A DNA stretch of 64,000 bases from Paenibacillus hemerocallicola (GCF_006265175.1 NZ_VDCQ01000012.1:62001-126000); one strand, 5' to 3'. Counted from the stretch's first letter, positions 39,991-49,989 are shown. Notes: generated by a model from the sequence alone, not told the origin. Translations and numbers: made by a program.

Positions 39991-41331
39991 ATGGCAACGA
40001 AATGGGTCAAAACGGGTCTGGCTGCAAGCATCGCATCCGTACTGGCATTATCCGCGGCAGGCTGCGGATCGTCTGGTGCGGGGAATCAGGCTTCCTCCGG
40101 AAGCAATACGGGAACGAGTTCCCCGGGCAATAACGCGAATAAAGAACCCGTCACCTTGTCCATCATGTACAATTGGACGAGTCCGAATGTGGATAACGGC
40201 ATATACAAAGACAGGATCAAGCAGTTCCAAGCGGAAAATCCGGATATCAAAATCGAAGAGGAAGGCGTTCCTTCCGAGCAATACCGCACCAAGCTGCGGA
40301 CGCTGGCCGCCGGAAAGAAGCTGCCCGACATGTTCGTCCTGTTCCCCGGCGTAGAGATGGATCCGCTCGTATCCGGCGGCGTGCTGCTGCCGATCGACGA
40401 TATTATGGGGACGTGGAAAGGAATGCTGCCGGACGACGCATTGGCGGGCTTCAAATCCGACGGCAAGCAGTATGCGGTACCTACGAAGCAAACGTTCGTG
40501 GACATCGTGTATTACAATAAAGAGCTGCTGGCCAAGGTCGGCTATGCCGAGTTTCCGAAAACGTATTCCGATCTGATCGAGCTGATTAAAAAGCTGAAGG
40601 CGGCCGGCATAACGCCGCTTGCGCTTGGCAACAAAGACCGTTGGCCATTGCAATCGTCCTGGATGTCGGCCATTGCGGACCGGTTCACCGGCAGCGACTT
40701 CCTGTACAAGGTCAACAAGGGCGAAGCCAAATATACCGATCCGGAGTTCGTCAAAGCGCTTGGCGTGATCGAAGAGTTTACGAAGCTGGATGCGTTCAAT
40801 TCCGATATGAATACGATGGACGTCGTACAGGTTCAGGATTACTTCATGCAAGGCAAGGCGGCCATTCATATTACAAGCTCGACGATCGACTCCAAATTCC
40901 GGCACGATAATCCGAAAGGCGACAATATCGGCGTCGCATTGTTCCCGAGCGTCGAAGGGGGAAAAGGGGATCCGAAGAAAAGCGCGGGTGTCGTACAGTA
41001 CGGTATCGGGCTGAACGCCAAATTGGAAGGAAGCAAGAAGGAAGCCGCCTATAAGTTCCTGCAATACTTTTACGGCAAGGAGCTGTACCAAACGTTGATG
41101 ACGAAAGGCATCGTCGTTCCGGCCCGCGTGGAAATGCCGTCGGGAGCGAACAAGTATTTGAAGGAAATGATGGAGCTGACGAGCAAAGGGACCGCTCCGG
41201 TATTTGATTCGGTCGCGCTCATTCCGGTCAAGGACGTATTCGAGAACGGATTGCAGGCTATTACGACGAAGCAGAAAACGGCAGAGCAAGTCGCGAAAGA
41301 CATGCAGGCCGCGCAAGACAAAGCGAAGTAA
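39991..41331 (+). CDS. Extracellular solute-binding lipoprotein of a sugar ABC transporter
   Basis: 446 residues from ATG 39991 behind GAGGGG. A signal peptide ends in L-S-A-A-G-C with Cys25 lipidated, then a Ser/Gly/Asn-rich linker. The mature part is a family 1 (MalE/UgpB-type) binding protein: V-T-L-S-I-M-Y-N-W, Y-Y-N-K-E-L-L and P-K-T-Y-S-D-L-I-E-L. The permeases lie 3.3 kb downstream after three other genes. It heads the sugar locus. Confidence 0.87.
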   Translation: MATKWVKTGLAASIASVLALSAAGCGSSGAGNQASSGSNTGTSSPGNNANKEPVTLSIMYNWTSPNVDNGIYKDRIKQFQAENPDIKIEEEGVPSEQYRTKLRTLAAGKKLPDMFVLFPGVEMDPLVSGGVLLPIDDIMGTWKGMLPDDALAGFKSDGKQYAVPTKQTFVDIVYYNKELLAKVGYAEFPKTYSDLIELIKKLKAAGITPLALGNKDRWPLQSSWMSAIADRFTGSDFLYKVNKGEAKYTDPEFVKALGVIEEFTKLDAFNSDMNTMDVVQVQDYFMQGKAAIHITSSTIDSKFRHDNPKGDNIGVALFPSVEGGKGDPKKSAGVVQYGIGLNAKLEGSKKEAAYKFLQYFYGKELYQTLMTKGIVVPARVEMPSGANKYLKEMMELTSKGTAPVFDSVALIPVKDVFENGLQAITTKQKTAEQVAKDMQAAQDKAK

Positions 41332-41365
41332 TGGAATTTCCGCGGTTTTGCGAATAGTAGCCAGC

Positions 41366-41403
41366 ACCGCGCGCTGCTCCCTAGGCCGAGCAGTCGCGCG
41401 GGT
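41366..41403 (+). promoter_or_regulatory. Hairpin between the binding-protein gene and the next gene
   Basis: CCGCGCGCTGCTC pairs with GAGCAGTCGCGCGG (one bulge) around CCTAGGCC, without a T-run. Such hairpins often protect binding-protein mRNA and lower downstream expression. Confidence 0.5.
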
Positions 41404-41423
41404 ATAAGCAGGGAGGGAAGGCG

Positions 41424-42209
41424 ATGAACGTCTCGCTCGGAGCATTTTCGTTTTTCAACGAACTGAACGATGGCAGGATGAACACGTTTGGCTATCTGGA
41501 AACGGTAAAGCACAGATACCGGCTAGATACCGTTGACTTATGGAACGGTTTCTACGAAGATCGCGACGAATTCGTATGGAAACCGGCTGACGATCAGGTT
41601 TTGCTAAATATTCGTGCCGCACTCGAGGAGAGGAAGCTGCTCGTTGCCAATATTGCGATCGATCGAGCGCATGTGTGGGATCCGGACCCTGATATTCGTG
41701 CTTCTTTAAAGCATAACGCCCTTCGGCAGTTGCAAGCCGCGAAACTATTGGGAGCGAAAACGGTTCGAATAGACGCCTGCTACCGGAATACGGAAGAAAT
41801 GTCGGAGGAGGCATTTGCGTACACGGTCCGAACGTTTCGCGAATATGCCGATATCGCGGCAGAATACGGTCTTCTCGTCGGGCCGGAGAATCATATGGGC
41901 ATAGCGCTCGATGCCCGTTGGTTAAGGCGATTGGCGGAGGCCGTCGATCACCCCGCATTCGGAATACTGCTTCATCTCGGGCGGTGGAAAGAGGGCGGAG
42001 ACGAGGAAGTGGCGCAATATGCTTACCATGTCCATGTCGACGCAAAATCGCTCGTTGACCAAAGCATAGAGGAGCGTTTTCGAATGCTGCGCGATTCGGG
42101 ATATCGGGGGCATTGGGCGGTCGAATACAACCCGACTGCAAATCGATACGTTGAAATCGGATGGGCATTGGCAGCGCTTAGACGATTGCTGGTCCAAACC
42201 TATAATTAA
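41424..42209 (+). CDS. Sugar phosphate isomerase/epimerase family protein
   Basis: 261 residues of the xylose isomerase-like TIM barrel. Metal-binding segments are L-L-V-G-P-E-N-H-M-G (near residue 150), I-L-L-H-L-G-R-W, H-V-H-V-D-A-K-S and W-A-V-E-Y-N-P. GGGAGG precedes the ATG. It lies in the sugar ABC operon before a Gfo/Idh oxidoreductase, a pairing known in inositol and rare-sugar catabolism. Confidence 0.8.
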   Translation: MNVSLGAFSFFNELNDGRMNTFGYLETVKHRYRLDTVDLWNGFYEDRDEFVWKPADDQVLLNIRAALEERKLLVANIAIDRAHVWDPDPDIRASLKHNALRQLQAAKLLGAKTVRIDACYRNTEEMSEEAFAYTVRTFREYADIAAEYGLLVGPENHMGIALDARWLRRLAEAVDHPAFGILLHLGRWKEGGDEEVAQYAYHVHVDAKSLVDQSIEERFRMLRDSGYRGHWAVEYNPTANRYVEIGWALAALRRLLVQTYN

Positions 42210-42277
42210 TTACATTAATCAAATAATTAATGAGATTAATAAAAATCGTGTCGAATAGAGAGAGGAGAAAGCTGGTA

Positions 42278-43408
42278 ATGCAACGCATTAGAATCGGGAT
42301 TATCGGAGCAGGGATTATCGGGAAGACCCATATGGAGCAGTACTCCGCGATTCCGGGCGCGGACATGGTCGCCGTGTGCGATATCAATGAATCGGCAGCC
42401 CGTCAAGCAGCCGAACGGTACGGAATTCCCCATGCGATTACCGACATTCGGGATATGCTGCAGCGCGACGACATCGACGCCGTGGACATATGCCTGCATA
42501 ACAATTTCCATGCTCCCGTCGCGATCGAGGCTATGCGCTCCGGCCTGCATGTGTACTGCGAGAAACCGATTGCCGGTTCATACGCGGACGGCAAGGCAAT
42601 GTGCGAGGCTTCGGAGGAAACGGGCAAGCATCTGCACATCCAATTGAACACGCTGTACAAAAAAGAAACGAAGGCGGCCAAATCGCTTATCGATGCCGGA
42701 TATCTCGGCAAGCTGTATCATGCCCGCTCGAACGGTTTTCGCCGTCGCGGACGGCCATTCGTGGACGGCTTCGGCGCAGCTCCGTTTACCCGCAAGGAAA
42801 CGGCCGGCGGTGGCGCCCTGCTCGACATGGGCGTCTACCATATCGCTCAATTGCTTTATTTGCTGGGAGGGCCCGAGGTGAGTCGGGTTACCGGAAGGCT
42901 GTATCAGGAAATGGACATGGACGCGGATAGAAAGCGGACGAGCGGATTTGACGTGGAGGAGCTCGCTCTGGGCTTCGTATCCTTCGCAAACGGATTGACG
43001 ATGGATATTAACGAAGCATGGTCGATTCACTTGGGAGGCTATGAGGGCAGCAGCATCGTCGGTTCCAAAGGCGGCATTCGCCTTCCGGCTTACGATTCGG
43101 CCAAACCTACCGCTCCGTTCAGCTTTCATTCGACCGTAGCCGACCTGGATCTGGACAGTACGCTCGATCTGGAGCGTATGGATATGCGCCGGCACAGGAT
43201 GAATCCATACGAAGACGCATACGATTCGTCGCAGCAGCATTGGATTGCCGCATTGCAAGGAAGAGTCGAGCTTCTCCCCACTGCCCGGATCGCCTTGGAC
43301 ACGATGCTGATTAGCGAAGGCGTCTATATGGCCGATGCGAGAGGCGGCGAAGTGTCGGCGGAAGAAATCCGGACCTTGTCCGGATCGGCAGCCGCAGCAT
43401 TCGGATGA
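42278..43408 (+). CDS. Gfo/Idh/MocA family oxidoreductase
   Basis: 376 residues from ATG 42278 behind GGAG, chosen over ATG 42230. G-I-I-G-A-G-I-I-G is the Rossmann loop, G-L-H-V-Y-C-E-K-P-I near residue 95 and G-G-G-A-L-L-D-M-G-V-Y-H near 185 are the family motifs. It overlaps the MFS gene by four bases. It probably oxidises the sugar taken up by the transporter here. Confidence 0.87.
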   Translation: MQRIRIGIIGAGIIGKTHMEQYSAIPGADMVAVCDINESAARQAAERYGIPHAITDIRDMLQRDDIDAVDICLHNNFHAPVAIEAMRSGLHVYCEKPIAGSYADGKAMCEASEETGKHLHIQLNTLYKKETKAAKSLIDAGYLGKLYHARSNGFRRRGRPFVDGFGAAPFTRKETAGGGALLDMGVYHIAQLLYLLGGPEVSRVTGRLYQEMDMDADRKRTSGFDVEELALGFVSFANGLTMDINEAWSIHLGGYEGSSIVGSKGGIRLPAYDSAKPTAPFSFHSTVADLDLDSTLDLERMDMRRHRMNPYEDAYDSSQQHWIAALQGRVELLPTARIALDTMLISEGVYMADARGGEVSAEEIRTLSGSAAAAFG

Positions 43409-44586
43409 ACGTGTTGAGAGCGTTCACCTTTGCCATTTACGGGGCGATGGCCGTGTTGTTCACGTTTTTGCCGCTGCATTTCCGCGAGATGGGACTGTCC
43501 AAGATCGAGATCGGCTTGATCATGGCCGGCGGCCCGCTTATCTCCATTATCGGGAACCCGTTCTGGGGATTGTGGAGCGACAGGCTGCAAAACATCAGGC
43601 TCGTTTTGCTGATTATGCTGGCAGGAAATTTTATCGCCGCCCAAACCGTATTTCACGTATCCGGCTTGACGGCGACCGTCTTGGCCATGCTCTCGTTCTT
43701 CTTCTTCCAGAGCTCGCTGTTCTCCCAGAGCAACAGTCTTATTCTGAATACGATCGAAGGAACGGGCGGCCGGTTCGGGTCGTTCCGCTCCTGGGGCTCG
43801 CTCGGCTGGTCGGTCATGGCGGTAGCGGCGGGACCGCTTCTCGCATCGCTCGGAATCGGCAAGCTCGGTATCGTATACGGCACGATGCTGCTCGTATCGA
43901 TCGCCATAGCCTTCCTACTGCCGAGAGGACAATCCGGGGGAAAGGGCAGTGCCTTCTCGTTTCGCGATTACGGTCGCATTTTCGGCAATAAAACGCTGAT
44001 CGCCTTTTTCTCGCTGGGAGTTCTAATTTCCGTTCCGAATTCGGTCAACTCCACGTTCGTATCTCTGCATATGTCGGAGCTGGGCGGGTCGGAAACATTG
44101 ATCGGCTGGTCGGTTTTCTTGTCCACGGTGCTGGAGGTGCCGGCTTTCCTGCTGTTCGACAGATGGGTTGGGAGAAGTACGTCCGCAATGATCGCTACGC
44201 TATCGGCGGCCAGTGCCCTGTTCGCCGTTCGCTGGCTGCTCATGTCTTTGGCGGATGGCGCGGTCCCGATTATTTGGATTCAGATGAGCCATTGCATCAC
44301 CTTCGGCTGCTACTATTATTTCGGAACGCAGCTCACCGCGAGATTGGTTCCCACACATTACCGGGCCTCCGGCCAAGCGGTATACGCGTTGACGTGGAAC
44401 GGACTATCCGGAATACTGGCGGGACTGGTCGGCGGTTGGCTGTTTCAGGAGATGGGTCCGCGCTTCCTGTATACCGGCGGCGCAATCGTATCGGTAGCCG
44501 GCTCATTCGGCTTTTGGCTGCTGTGGAAAATCATGCGTCGAGCCGAACGTTCGACTTCGGACAGCGCCACAGCAATACGATCATAG
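43405..44586 (+). CDS. MFS transporter (MFS_1-like)
   Basis: 393 residues with about 12 hydrophobic segments. P-F-W-G-L-W-S-D-R-L is the loop 2-3 motif and R-S-W-G-S-L-G-W is typical of the sugar/nucleoside-type MFS_1-like group. It is translationally coupled to the oxidoreductase by an ATGA overlap. A sugar-linked MFS protein inside an ABC transporter operon is unusual; it may import a second sugar or export a product. Confidence 0.8.
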   Translation: MNVLRAFTFAIYGAMAVLFTFLPLHFREMGLSKIEIGLIMAGGPLISIIGNPFWGLWSDRLQNIRLVLLIMLAGNFIAAQTVFHVSGLTATVLAMLSFFFFQSSLFSQSNSLILNTIEGTGGRFGSFRSWGSLGWSVMAVAAGPLLASLGIGKLGIVYGTMLLVSIAIAFLLPRGQSGGKGSAFSFRDYGRIFGNKTLIAFFSLGVLISVPNSVNSTFVSLHMSELGGSETLIGWSVFLSTVLEVPAFLLFDRWVGRSTSAMIATLSAASALFAVRWLLMSLADGAVPIIWIQMSHCITFGCYYYFGTQLTARLVPTHYRASGQAVYALTWNGLSGILAGLVGGWLFQEMGPRFLYTGGAIVSVAGSFGFWLLWKIMRRAERSTSDSATAIRS

Positions 44587-44601
44587 AAAGGGGAGACGGT
44601 T

Positions 44602-45492
44602 ATGCACACATTGAAGCGAACATCCTGGGCTATCGCGCTCGGCTTGCTGCCGGCGCTGGTCATTTACATCGGCATTGCCGTCGTTCCGATCGGGATGTCG
44701 TTCTATTATTCGCTTGTAGATTGGGACGGCTTGTCGGATGTCCGATTCGTCGGCTTGGACAACTTTACGGATATTTTATCCGATCCGGTATTTTGGAATG
44801 CGGTCAAAAACAATTTGATCATGATGGCGACCGGCCTGGCCGGCCAATTGCCGCTCGGGCTGCTGCTGGCGCTGGCGCTGAACCGCGCGATGCGGGGAAT
44901 CCAGTTTTTTCGTACCGTCGGCTTTTTGCCCGTCGTCATCTCTGCCGTCATCGTATCGCTCATATGGAGCAAAATGTACGGCGTGGAGTCGGGTCTCATT
45001 AACCAGTTTCTCGGCCTGATCGGTTTGGACGCCTGGAAGCAAAATTGGCTCGGCAGCACGACTTGGGCGATGCTATCGCTGTCGGTCACTTACATTTGGC
45101 AAAACTGCGGGTTGTATATGGTCATTTACTTGGCGGCGCTGCAAAATATCCCTTCCGAAATCAACGAGTCGGCGATGATGGACGGGGCTACCGGCTGGAA
45201 GCGTGTACTGCTCATTACGATCCCGATGATCCGCCCGACGATATGGGTTACGGTCGTGTTCGCGATCAGCAACAGCTTCCGGGTATTCGACCTCATCTAT
45301 GTGATGACGGCCGGCGGTCCGGCCCACAATACGGAAGTCATGACGATCTATATGTACATCAATACGTTCACGAACATTCAATTCGGTTATGGCAGCGCGG
45401 TGTCGGTGCTGATTCTGATCTTCAGCCTGATCGTCATCTACGGCGCGAACAAACTGACCGGAAGCCGCGAAGCGGACGGCGAGAGGAGGTAG
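44602..45492 (+). CDS. Sugar ABC transporter permease, MalF-type
   Basis: 296 residues, about six transmembrane segments. The cytoplasmic EAA loop reads E-S-A-M-M-D-G-A-T-G-W-K-R-V-L-L-I-T-I-P near residue 195 and would contact the ATPase. GGGGAGA precedes the start. No ATPase gene lies in the operon, so a shared MsmX-type ATPase is likely, as is common in Bacillales. Confidence 0.9.
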   Translation: MHTLKRTSWAIALGLLPALVIYIGIAVVPIGMSFYYSLVDWDGLSDVRFVGLDNFTDILSDPVFWNAVKNNLIMMATGLAGQLPLGLLLALALNRAMRGIQFFRTVGFLPVVISAVIVSLIWSKMYGVESGLINQFLGLIGLDAWKQNWLGSTTWAMLSLSVTYIWQNCGLYMVIYLAALQNIPSEINESAMMDGATGWKRVLLITIPMIRPTIWVTVVFAISNSFRVFDLIYVMTAGGPAHNTEVMTIYMYINTFTNIQFGYGSAVSVLILIFSLIVIYGANKLTGSREADGERR

Positions 45493-45501
45493 AAGGCGAA
45501 A

Positions 45502-46329
45502 ATGACCCGACAACGATGGAAAACGACGTGGATCGCCCTGCTGCTGACCGTCATGAGTGCGTTCAATATCGTGCCGCTGCTCTGGATGGCGGTCAATTCG
45601 TTCAAATCCGAGCAGGAATATGCGCTTCACCCCGTCGGCCTTCCGAAGCAATGGATTATCGACAATTTCAAGAAAGCATGGGAAATCGCCCATCTCGGCA
45701 CTTATTTCTGGAACAGTATTTTTGTCACGCTGGCCTCTGTCGCGCTGACCGTGTTTCTGGGGGCGCTGGCCTCGTACTTTTTGTCGCGATTCGAGTTCCG
45801 GGGGCGTAAATGGGTGTACGGCTCGTTCATGCTCGGCATGGTCATCCCGATTCATGCTACGCTGATCCCGATCTTTTTGCTCATGCAGAAAATCGGCCTG
45901 CTCGATACGCGAATGTCGCTCATTTTGCCCTATACGGCATTTCATCTGTCGATTACCGTGTTCATTCTCGTCGGCTTCATGAGTACGTTCCCGAGAGACA
46001 TCGAGGAATCGGCCGTCATGGACGGCAGCGGCATCTTCCGCATATTTTGGTCGATCATACTGCCGATGACCCGTCCGGCAATCGCTACCGTCGTCATCCT
46101 CAATTTCATCTACAATTGGAACGAATTTCTGTTCGCGCTCGTCCTCATCAACGATTCGGCGCTCAAGACGCTGCCGCTGGGGCTTGCCAACTTCGCTGGC
46201 AAAGAAACGACGAACCAGACGCTGCAGATGGCTGCGCTGACGATGGCGCTCGTGCCGATCGTGCTGTTCTATCTCGCCCTTCAGAAGCAATTGGTGCAGG
46301 GCATGACGGCAGGCGCGGTCAAAGGCTGA
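45502..46329 (+). CDS. Sugar ABC transporter permease, MalG-type
   Basis: 275 residues with about six transmembrane segments and the EAA loop E-S-A-V-M-D-G-S-G-I-F-R-I-F-W near residue 170. It follows the MalF-type gene by nine bases with GGAGGT upstream. The two permeases form the channel used with the lipoprotein at 39991. Confidence 0.9.
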   Translation: MTRQRWKTTWIALLLTVMSAFNIVPLLWMAVNSFKSEQEYALHPVGLPKQWIIDNFKKAWEIAHLGTYFWNSIFVTLASVALTVFLGALASYFLSRFEFRGRKWVYGSFMLGMVIPIHATLIPIFLLMQKIGLLDTRMSLILPYTAFHLSITVFILVGFMSTFPRDIEESAVMDGSGIFRIFWSIILPMTRPAIATVVILNFIYNWNEFLFALVLINDSALKTLPLGLANFAGKETTNQTLQMAALTMALVPIVLFYLALQKQLVQGMTAGAVKG

Positions 46330-46389
46330 GTGCATGCTCTTGTGAGCAGTCGGGCCTGCCGGAGCCTCGTCACATGGTGGACATTGCCT

Positions 46390-46437
46390 GCGACATCGTT
46401 TGCCGGATGTACTATAATGGTGCTGTAAGCGCTTGCC
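46390..46437 (+). promoter_or_regulatory. Promoter with cre box before the sensor kinase
   Basis: GCGACA (46390-46395) and TATAAT (46413-46418) lie 17 bases apart. TGTAAGCGCTTGCC (46424-46437) matches the cre consensus and covers the expected transcription start. CcpA repression of the two-component genes is likely. Confidence 0.65.
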
Positions 46438-46455
46438 GGAGAGGATGGGGTCTTC

Positions 46456-48234
46456 TTGCGACTGTTCAGTCTGAAATGGAAATCCGCGGCCATCTTTGTG
46501 GTGCTAGTCACGTTGCCGACGCTTATTGTCGGCAATTTTGTGCTTTCGGAGTACGATCGGATTTTGAGCCGGCAATTCGCCGATTCGATGGATAAAAACT
46601 TGAATACGGTCGAAATGAACTTGTCCGAAAAAATCAAAACGGTGGAAGACATATCGGACTATATGATTTACAAAGATATATTCCGCGACTTCATGACGAT
46701 GCCCGAGCAAGCGTCCATGCCGGAGCAAATCCGCGCCGCGAAGAAAGAAATCGAGGCGTTCGTCACGTTTCAGCTCATGTCGAAAAAAGATATCAAATCG
46801 ATATCGATCCGCGGCTTCAACGGCAACCGGTACGACCTCGGAGAGCCTGTAACGGGAGAAGAGGGGAGATGGATCAGGCAAGCGAACGAAAGCGAAGGGT
46901 TTCCGGTATGGAGCGACGCTTATCCGATCGTGAGCGGCTGGTCGGGAGACAAGCGCGTGCTGTCGATGTTTCGGGTCATCAATTCGCTGGACGATCTCGT
47001 CACGCCGGTCGGGATGGTGACCATCCGTTTGGACGAGGCGGACATCGCCAACCTGCTGCACGCGGCTGTACCGGCCGAGCTGGGAGCGGCTTTCATGCTG
47101 CGCAAGGACGGCAGCGTTCTGCTCGACAAAGACAACGGGCGCGTCGGATTCCCATATCCGGAGCAGCGTTTGATTCAAGAACTGGCCGTCTACAAAAACG
47201 TACCGTTTCGGTACGAATCGAGCGGGACCACCTATCTCGTGTTCGCCAGACAAATGAAGGTGACGGGCTGGAGCGTCGTGGCGATGGTACCGGAGAAAAA
47301 TATCGTCAGCCAAACGCGTCCGCTCAAGGCGACGCTCAGCACGCTCGTCATCGTAATGCTTATACTCGGACTGCTGGCGCTCGTCGGGTTCGATTGGGCG
47401 ATAATCCGGCCGATTCTCGAGCTGCGCAAAGAAACGCACCGGCTGAAGAAGGGCGACTTCAGCGCCAAGGTAGAAGTGCGGTCGCGGGACGAAATCGGCG
47501 AATTGGGACGCCAATTCAATCATATGGTGCAAACGATCAAGGAGTTGATAGACAACAAATACAAGCTGGAAATACGCCAGCGCGAATCCGAGCTGAAAAT
47601 ATTGCAGCAGCAAATGGACCCGCACTTTTTGTACAATACGCTCGATATGATCCGCTGGACGGCGAGGCTGGAGAAGGCGATGGAAACGAGCCGGCTGATC
47701 GAGCTGCTGTCCCGTTTTTTCCGCACCGGGCTGGACCGCCATTCGATGTGGACGTCGCTCGAGCAGGAGCTGGAGTTCGTACAATCGTATTTGGACTTGC
47801 AGCACAAAAGGCTCGGCGCGAAGCTGAAATTTGCGATTTATACGGAAGCCGGACTCGAGCAGGTCGTCGTATTGAAGAAGATCGTTCAGCCGTTGGTAGA
47901 AAATAGCATCAAGCACGGGTTCCACCCTCGTCATGGCAGTTCGATCTACGTCCGATGCTTCCGGCAGGAACAGGATTTGATCGTGGAGGTAATCGATTCG
48001 GGCAGCGGAATCGAGCCGGAGCTGACGAAGCGGCTCATGCGGATGTTCGGTACAGGCAAAGCGACGGAAGAGCTGCTCGGCCATGCGCTATGCAACATTC
48101 ATGAGCGGCTGTCCATTTTGTACGGTCCGAATTACGGCGTTGAGCTTCCGGAGCATGAAGGGAGCGGGGCGTTCGTACGTCTGAAAATGCCGTTGACGTT
48201 CCGGCTCCAAACCGGGGAGACGAAAGCTTCTTGA
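46456..48234 (+). CDS. YesM-type sensor histidine kinase
   Basis: 592 residues from TTG 46456. One transmembrane helix near the start and one near 285-310 flank an extracytoplasmic sensor domain. A HAMP domain follows, then the His_kinase motif Q-M-D-P-H-F-L-Y-N-T-L-D with the phosphoacceptor His, and the ATPase N-box P-L-V-E-N-S-I-K-H. Such kinases sense sugars or binding proteins. It lies between the sugar permeases and a YesN-type regulator. Confidence 0.9.
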   Translation: MRLFSLKWKSAAIFVVLVTLPTLIVGNFVLSEYDRILSRQFADSMDKNLNTVEMNLSEKIKTVEDISDYMIYKDIFRDFMTMPEQASMPEQIRAAKKEIEAFVTFQLMSKKDIKSISIRGFNGNRYDLGEPVTGEEGRWIRQANESEGFPVWSDAYPIVSGWSGDKRVLSMFRVINSLDDLVTPVGMVTIRLDEADIANLLHAAVPAELGAAFMLRKDGSVLLDKDNGRVGFPYPEQRLIQELAVYKNVPFRYESSGTTYLVFARQMKVTGWSVVAMVPEKNIVSQTRPLKATLSTLVIVMLILGLLALVGFDWAIIRPILELRKETHRLKKGDFSAKVEVRSRDEIGELGRQFNHMVQTIKELIDNKYKLEIRQRESELKILQQQMDPHFLYNTLDMIRWTARLEKAMETSRLIELLSRFFRTGLDRHSMWTSLEQELEFVQSYLDLQHKRLGAKLKFAIYTEAGLEQVVVLKKIVQPLVENSIKHGFHPRHGSSIYVRCFRQEQDLIVEVIDSGSGIEPELTKRLMRMFGTGKATEELLGHALCNIHERLSILYGPNYGVELPEHEGSGAFVRLKMPLTFRLQTGETKAS

Positions 48235-48266
48235 TCGCCATAAAATCGTAGAACGGGGGCGCACGT

Positions 48267-49859
48267 ATGAATAATGTCAATTTGCTCATTGTCGACGACG
48301 AACCGATCATATGCAGAGGCTTGCGGGAGACGGTCCAGTGGGAAGACGCGGAAGTTACGGTCATCGGTGAGGCGTATGACGGCGAGGAAGCGCTCAGGCT
48401 CATAGCGGAACTGGACGTCGACCTCGTATTGACGGACATCTGTATGCCGTTCATGGACGGACTCCGGTTGGCGGAGAAGGTGAAAGAAACGATGCCGCAT
48501 GTCCGGATCGTCATTTTGAGCGGATACGGCGAATTCGAATACGCCCGTCAAGCGGTCCGGCTCGGGATCGAAGATTTTTTGTTAAAGCCGGCGGAAATTC
48601 CGGAGATGCTCGGCATGATATCCCGGATAGCCGGAGAAATCCGCAAGGAACGCAGGCTGGATTTTGCGCGGCGACAGGAGCAACGGTTGGCGCGTATTCG
48701 CGAGCTTATGCTTGGAGGAACGGAGGCAAATCTGTCGCCAAGCTCGGAGCCTTCGGAGCCGCATGAGGCAGCTGCCGAATACCGTTTTGTAGCAAGCCAA
48801 ATCGTCCGGGGGGCGGAATGGCTGGATAAGCTCGACGAACCGCTTTCTCCTGCGGCTATGGAATGCTGGAAAACCGGCGTCGATTCGGCATTGAATCGAC
48901 TGGGCGCACAGCCGCTGTCGTTTTATTACCATCCGAACGTTCTTCTGACCTTATGCCACGAACAGGAAACGACGGACGAACGGCTGTTATCCGAGCGGTT
49001 ATCGGAAATTGCCTATCATTCGGTGTTGGGGGAGAAGCTCGTATTCGCGGTGTCGGCGACGTTCCGGGATTTGGCGGAGACGAAGCGATACGGCATGAGC
49101 GCCGTCCATTTGCTGTACGCTGCGACAGTCGATCCAGATCGTTCGGTGCGGTTTGCCTCGGGTGCCGACGGTTCATGCAGAAGCCTCTCGTCCGAGTTGG
49201 CTCCCGATACGGAGAAACGGATTTTGCAAGCCTTCATCCAAAACGACAAAGAGCAGATGGATGGCGGCATTCGTCAATGGATCACCGATCTTAGTGCCCG
49301 AGGCTGTCCCGTAATCGAGCTGTTTCGGCTATATGAGGAGCTTCGGCATGTGGTACTGCGCAAAATGCGTTCCAGCGGTGTGAAAAATGCCGATCAGGCG
49401 GCGGAATTTCCGTTGGCGAAAACGTTCGATTTGCATCTGTACAACACGTTCGAAACGGCAGGCGCGTTCATATCGGCCGAAATGCATGCCATGATGGCCG
49501 CGGTCCAGCCGGGGACACTCGGCAAAAACGGCTGGCTCGTAGAGCGTGCGCTAGGATATATTCGGGACCGATCCCATATTGACTTGAAGGCGTCGGAAGT
49601 GTCGGCCTGGCTGAAAATTACGCCAAGCTATTTCAGCGTCATATTCAAGCAGCACGTCGGATGCGGGTTCACCGAATACGTGAACGGCCTGCGCATCGAC
49701 CGGGCAAAGGTCTATTTAAGCGATACGCATGATCGCGTGTTCGAGATCGCCGATAAAGTCGGCTACAAAGACTATAAATATTTCGTGGCCGTGTTCAAGG
49801 CGACAACCGGCGTTACTCCGACGGAATACCGCAACCTGGAAACCGGGAAGGTCGGATAG
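48267..49859 (+). CDS. YesN-type response regulator with AraC DNA-binding domain
   Basis: 530 residues. The receiver (1-120) has D-D-E, L-V-L-T-D-I-C-M-P and L-L-K-P. A long middle region links to a C-terminal AraC domain with two helix-turn-helix motifs (S-E-V-S-A-W-L-K-I-T-P-S-Y-F-S and F-E-I-A-D-K-V-G-Y-K-D-Y-K-Y-F). GGGGG precedes the ATG. With the YesM-type kinase it forms a pair that probably activates the sugar uptake operon upstream. Confidence 0.9.
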   Translation: MNNVNLLIVDDEPIICRGLRETVQWEDAEVTVIGEAYDGEEALRLIAELDVDLVLTDICMPFMDGLRLAEKVKETMPHVRIVILSGYGEFEYARQAVRLGIEDFLLKPAEIPEMLGMISRIAGEIRKERRLDFARRQEQRLARIRELMLGGTEANLSPSSEPSEPHEAAAEYRFVASQIVRGAEWLDKLDEPLSPAAMECWKTGVDSALNRLGAQPLSFYYHPNVLLTLCHEQETTDERLLSERLSEIAYHSVLGEKLVFAVSATFRDLAETKRYGMSAVHLLYAATVDPDRSVRFASGADGSCRSLSSELAPDTEKRILQAFIQNDKEQMDGGIRQWITDLSARGCPVIELFRLYEELRHVVLRKMRSSGVKNADQAAEFPLAKTFDLHLYNTFETAGAFISAEMHAMMAAVQPGTLGKNGWLVERALGYIRDRSHIDLKASEVSAWLKITPSYFSVIFKQHVGCGFTEYVNGLRIDRAKVYLSDTHDRVFEIADKVGYKDYKYFVAVFKATTGVTPTEYRNLETGKVG

Positions 49860-49989
49860 CCCATACTCTTGCATCCTGGCAGATGCGGAATTGTGAAAGA
49901 ATAGGTTAATCGTATAAGTTGCTCGTCCAATCGGAATTCTCCTTCTCACATATTTTGGTATGGAATACCGTAGAGGAGGAGATAAGAGA

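Noticed and set aside
40048-41445. Long minus-strand frame of 465 codons
   Set aside because: It is the antisense shadow of the sugar-binding lipoprotein gene, a common effect of codon bias at this base composition.
46504-48084. Long minus-strand frame of 526 codons
   Set aside because: Antisense to the sensor kinase, which has all its domains intact on the plus strand.
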